From Tulasnella sp. 424 (taxonomy: Eukaryota > Basidiomycota > Agaricomycetes > Cantharellales > Tulasnellaceae), in NCBI GenBank assembly GCA_019633425.1, contig WSUB01000018.1, positions 253,699-317,698 of the forward strand: a stretch of DNA of 64,000 bases, read 5' to 3'. This document shows positions 59,612 through 64,000 of this stretch, in pieces. The notes beneath the pieces are model-generated. The model saw only the letters and a program-made list of their open reading frames with translations, made no database searches and was not told the origin of the DNA. A program made the translations under genes and the position numbers. Positions within the stretch are counted from its first letter, which is position 1, and each line of letters starts with the position of its first letter.

Positions 59612-60444
59612 CTTACAGGCTCGTTGAGGGGCCGTTTTCCAGCAGAAGTATTTGGATATTTATATCTACGAGCTAAAATGTCGCCTTAATCAGGTTTGTC
59701 GGAGGGGTGTTCGGTTCATGGTCGGATTGATGGGCCAGTAGCAGTTGATAGCGAGCGTGACGGCTCTCCTTCTAAGAGGATTGTCGGAGCCCCTGCGATG
59801 CCCAGACGGAGCGAGCCTCCGTATTCAGTAGCCTATGAGAAAATTACCGCTGGGGGGCATTTGTTGGGCGATGGGAGAGCAAGAAAGAATGTCCGAAGCT
59901 GGACCTCGTCAACACTTCCGATTGACAGGCATCGCCAGAATTCGTGCTTCGAAAGCTTGGCGTTGTCGTCCACCTTCTTCCGATTCGTAGTTTAGAGGAG
60001 TGCAGCAGATAAGCCGCTATAAATTCGAACTACATGCGCCTGCTTCAGTCAAATGTCTCATCACTCGGAATGACTTGCCATTGCAGAGGAAAAACGACTG
60101 GGCACATGGGCCACATTCAAACAGACGCGGGGACTCCACGCCTATTGGCCTTAATTTTGAGCCCGGTTTGAGAGCCACAGGAAAAACGGCCATGATTAAT
60201 AATCTGGGAGCTCCCAGCACCAAAGGTGTACTCAAGTCAACAACCCGAACAAAGAAGAGAAAAGCTTGGCATGGATGATCAGCGCGAAACCCAAAGCGTG
60301 CGTGGGAATGTTTGATATTTCTTCGAATCTCAACCGCCCGCGGCGAACGACCACGTCGACCTCTGTGCAGTGTGCAGCGTGACGACGGCAGGACCAGTCA
60401 TCTTCTCATATCCTCTAAGGTCTCTACTTCTTCTTGCTTCTCAA
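59612..60444. other. Divergent promoter region, LPMO and glucosidase II beta
   Basis: 833 bp between two divergent start codons. No gene or clear repeat seen. Confidence 0.5.
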
Positions 60445-62643
60445 ATGCTCTTCCCTCTAGTCTTGGTCGCGTTGCCCTTGCACGCCTCTTCGACGTCACC
60501 ACCGACTGTAAACATCAAGGGTGTCGCTCCTTCGCAGCTGCATCTCTACCCCGCGGCCACATCAACTTCGGGCACATGGCAATGTTTGGACGGGTCAAAA
60601 ACCATACCAGTTTCATCTATTAACGATGACTACTGTGACTGCCCGGATGGGAGCGACGAACCGGGCACGAGCGCGTGTCCGAATGGAACGTTCCATTGCA
60701 TCAATGCTGGACATATTGGTGCTGATATTCGGAGTTCAAGAGTCGGGGACGGCCTGTGTGGTAAGACCGGCATTATCACTCGTAATGAATTTCGGCGCCG
60801 CGTTTGCTGACCAGTTTCGCGGTCTGCTGCATTGCAGAGCCGGAATGCTGCGACGGGTCCGACGAAGCTGAGGGAGTCTGTGAGAACAAGTGCGAAGCGA
60901 TCGGTGCTCAATACAAAGCCGAGCAAGCTGCAATTCAGAAAGCTCGCAAGACGGTTCGTTTTCTTGTTGGGTAGATGTTCAAGCTGCGTTCTCAAAGTCC
61001 CATCATTCTTCCAGGGTGGCAAGATACGGTCCACGTATGTGGCCTTTGCCCAAAAGGAGAAGATCCGCTTGGAAGAATCTATTGCGTCATTAAAGAAGGA
61101 GGTCGAAGTCAAGCGCGCAGAAGCGGACCGCACTAATGGTATGAAATACGCTTGCCTCGTTGAAGCAGGATGTGACTCCTTGATGTTTGTTTAGATATTC
61201 TCTCCCGACTGGAATCTCTTGACAACGCTGCTCTTGAAATCAAGAAACAATCTCGTAGGTTTTGAGCGGACACCTGATTTCGGAACTCGGGATGGTTGAC
61301 AAGGCCTTAGCTCTCTTTACCTCGCTACAGAAGCACAATGCGGCCATCAAAGCACTCCATGCTCGTTCCAAACGCCTCCAAGACGAAATCACCAAGCTTG
61401 AAGGTCTTCTGGATGACCTCGAATCAGGCTACAACCCAAACTACGTTGACATGGCTGTCATCAACACCGTCAAAGCGTGGAGGGCAATGAAGGGAGTTGT
61501 GGATGAGCCAGCAGAAGGATCGGCCGAAAGCGAACAGACAGCTGCTGAGAATACCGCTACGAAGGAGAAGGACGAGGAGGACGATACACCATCGGAAGAG
61601 GCTCAGGAGGATGCGAAATGGACGGAATGGGAGATCAAGGGTCTTACGGAACGAACGGACTACGTGTCGCTTTTGTTGGATCATGAGAGGCACTTGGCTC
61701 AGAGCTCAGATGCGGGAGATCAGGTCAAGTCTCTACGTGAGTATTCTGCGGTTGGGTGGTGGAGTGTTTTCGTCTAACACATAACCCGGACTAGTGTATT
61801 CTATCGAGGAGTATCTCCCAGGCGCCCTTCTTCCAACATACGAATACGCCAAGGACACCCTTCTCGAGACACTCCAGACTTTGGGCATCCTACCCAAGTC
61901 GAGTCGCAGTGCTGCTGGTATGCTACTCCCCGTAGAGTCCGGAATACTGCCCTAACATTTGTCTCATGCCCTATAAGAAACATCCTCAGCTCGGCAAGAG
62001 AACAACGATGCCAAGAACGCTCTGTCTTCTGCTGAAAGCACGTTGCGCAACGAAGAGAGCGAGTTATCCAAGTTATTTGATCCCACGTGGTACGGCAGCG
62101 ACGGTGCATGGAAGAAACTCGACAACACTTGCTTGAGCAAGGATACTGGAGATTACACCTACTCCGTTTGCCTCTTCAAGGGTGCTACACAAAAGTCGAA
62201 CAAGGATGGATCTTCAAACAACCTTGGGTGGGCAAGTTGGTCTCGTATTGTGAGGAACTGTACTGACGCGCAGAATCTCAACCAGCAACTTCGCTACTTG
62301 GAACAAATCACCTTCGGTCCAGCCTGGCGACTACGATTACTATACTGTGATGCACTATGAACGTGGTGCTCAATGCTGGAACGGCCCTCAGCGCAGTGTC
62401 ACGGTAAGGAGTCGTAGTCCGGGCAACTAAGCGGTGCATGCTCATGACCTCAACCTCGTCATTTCACAGCTCAAGCTCTCCTGCGGCACCGAAAATGAGC
62501 TACTAAGTGTGGCTGAACCCGAGAAGTGCGAGTATCATTTCGTCGGCAAAACTCCTGCGTTGTGCTGGCCAACAGAGTCTGACGGTGGCAAGACGATCAA
62601 GGCCAAGGCCAAGGAGACCGCAGGTCAGAGGGAGGAGCTATAA
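60445..62643 (+). CDS. Glucosidase II beta subunit (PRKCSH-like)
   Basis: Exons 60445-60760, 60838-60953, 61015-61138, 61195-61254, 61311-61736, 61795-61917, 61978-62227, 62286-62403, 62470-62643; 1707 nt, 568 aa. A signal peptide (MLFPLVLVALPLHASS) precedes two LDLa-like units (INDDYCDCPDGSDEPG and CEPECCDGSDEAEG). A coiled coil (KEKIRLEESIASLKKEVEVK) follows, then an acidic linker. The C-terminal MRH domain has MHYERGAQCWNGPQRS and EPEKCEYHFVGKTPALC, the mannose-contact residues. The protein ends REEL, close to an H/KDEL signal. The beta subunit retains the catalytic alpha subunit in the ER, where it trims glucose from N-glycans in the calnexin cycle. The start chosen is the ATG at the signal peptide. 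Confidence 0.93.
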
Positions 62644-62992
62644 CTGAGTCATTGATGATCAGGATTTCCTATGAACGCGCTTCGTGTCGCGATTGGGACC
62701 TTCAATGCAGCGTCGCTCCTGCTCTTGGCAGTGCTGGTAATTGGTTCTTGTGCAAGAACGGTCAACGAGAATAGACAAAGTAAATACCAGAAATCAATTA
62801 TACAGACCATCGCCTCGCGCTGTCGCATAGCAATTTCACACCCTGATCCGGAGGCTCCTAAGGGTCCTTGCGGCATAACGAAAAGGCTGTGCGCGCTACA
62901 TTGGCGGAAGATTTATAAGTCAACACGAATGCAGACTATAGCTCCTATCAGATACTCTACTTTCCCGCCTCGTTGCTCTGAACTGCCTAGAC

Positions 62993-63893
62993 ATGTCCGC
63001 AGAAGAAACAGCTTCTTCCGTCCAACCCCCGAGGACTCCAGAGCCAGTGCAGGATGATATCATTTCGCCGACATTATCGCCGAACGCGTCGAGGAATGGG
63101 AAAGCCTTATCTCAACATACAGCTCGCCTTCACCTGAATACGTCTTTCAAGTAACAGAGCCAGGACATGGATTCAAGTTCTATTGCGGGCCACTGCAGTT
63201 GGCCGTCACGACTGCCTTGATGTATCCAGCATTCGCTCCTTCCTATCAGTTAACCTTGGTCAACGAGAAAGCTCAAGGCGTAAGCGAAGCCAACTTGGCC
63301 GAGGCTGAAAGCAGCTTGAAAAGCATTGCCAGGGAAAAGCGCGGAGAGGTCTTCTTGAAATACCTATTAACCACCTTCTCTACAGCTACTCAGACACGAC
63401 CAAGAAAGCACATCGCCTTCTACCCGGGCAGAAGGTTCTCGTGTGTGCTGCGCTGCTTGGCAAGCAATACCAGATCAAAGAAGACGAGCCATACAGCCTC
63501 TGTGAATGTTGTGGGCTACCAGAAGCAGCCTTCTCCTGCGAGTCTGCAGTTACCCCGGACAAGACGGAGTACGTCATATTCAACCCGGCCCACTTGTTAC
63601 CACTTTACGTCCTGCACCTTGAGGATTCCAGCGCAGCAAATGACGGAAGCTGGGAGAACGAAGCTTCCTCGGATAAGAGTATATCTGATAAAGATCGGAA
63701 GAAGCTGCTAACCGCTCAGGCTCGGAAGCATTTCCCCTACGGATTTGGAGCTGCGGGGTCACAATTTGTTGTGGAGGAGATCGCTTCACCGCAGGATGAT
63801 GAAGAGGAATGGGGAGAACATCAGATGGATCGTTTGGACCTGGAGCTGGCCAGAGTGGACGCGGTTGGCGAGTTCCAAAGGATGAGACTGTGA
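62993..63893 (+). CDS. Unidentified protein, C-terminal part resembles ADP-ribosyltransferase fold
   Basis: Best model: exons 62993-63046, 63094-63279 and 63333-63893, 801 nt, 266 aa. The second intron has a strong GTAAGC donor. The first uses a weak GTGCAG donor; without it the frame is broken, so a frameshift is the alternative. The middle reads EYVFQVTEPGHGFKFYCGPL. The C-terminal half has KKAHRLLPGQKVLVCAALLG, KTEYVIFNPAHLLPLYVL and an acidic tail. The spacing of the GK.Y strand, Cys-rich loop and E-Y-V-[IF] strand is like the C-terminal half of PARP-type catalytic domains, but the N-terminal HGT motif is not seen. Function unproven. Confidence 0.45.
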
Positions 63894-64000
63894 TTGGGAT
63901 GCCTCGAAATAGAGCTTCAGCGATGCTGGGATCGACTAATGTATTTTGTATAAGCACATTTCAGAATAGAACACTACGGTACAGGAACTTTAGGATAGGT

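Noticed and set aside
1..64000. tRNA, rRNA, CRISPR and full-length transposon genes
   Set aside because: No tRNA-like box A/B pair, rRNA segment, spaced direct-repeat array, reverse transcriptase or transposase reading was found by eye; a covariance-model and domain search would be decisive.

Overview
The window is nuclear DNA of a filamentous basidiomycete. The evidence is introns of about 40-105 nt with GT/AG ends in nearly every gene, a phi-class glutathione S-transferase (GST) family, an AA9-CBM1 lytic polysaccharide monooxygenase, arrays of F-box-like genes and a kinase-TPR fusion. Agaricomycetes is likely; Cantharellales (Rhizoctonia-like) is only a guess from the gene mix. Exon structures were read by hand. 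The spliced length is a multiple of three in every gene called complete.

Layout. 1-1.08 kb: 3' part of a cupin gene (+). 1.28-17.1 kb: tandem array of nine minus-strand GST loci. G2, G4, G5 and G6 look intact; G8 is intact if a GC splice donor works; G7 runs into an assembly gap; G1 lacks a clear first exon; G3 is a chimeric pseudogene carrying a 175-bp foldback element; G9 is a pseudogene. Most share a bZIP-like motif about 190-230 bp upstream of the ATG. 20.3-30.9 kb: housekeeping genes on the plus strand (CNS1/TTC4 co-chaperone, ribosomal protein L3, MRC1/claspin). 31.2-43.9 kb: second tandem array, four F-box-like genes interleaved with two broken copies of a kinase gene, followed by the intact kinase. 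47-49.8 kb: duplicated pair of small predicted membrane proteins of unknown function. 51.8-53.9 kb: Pho80-type cyclin. 54.6-57 kb: kinase-TPR fusion (-). 58.1-59.6 kb: AA9-CBM1 LPMO (-). 60.4-62.6 kb: glucosidase II beta subunit (+). 63-63.9 kb: unidentified protein (+).

Together: stable single-copy core genes are separated by fast-turnover accessory arrays (GST detoxification; F-box plus kinase). The arrays show tandem duplication, illegitimate recombination, insertion and decay. The bZIP-like motif upstream of the GSTs also lies upstream of the kinase, which suggests but does not prove a shared stress input. Unusual gene-structure features are very small exons (10 nt in RPL3, 16 nt carrying the cupin HxH, and 18/19/21 nt in the LPMO).
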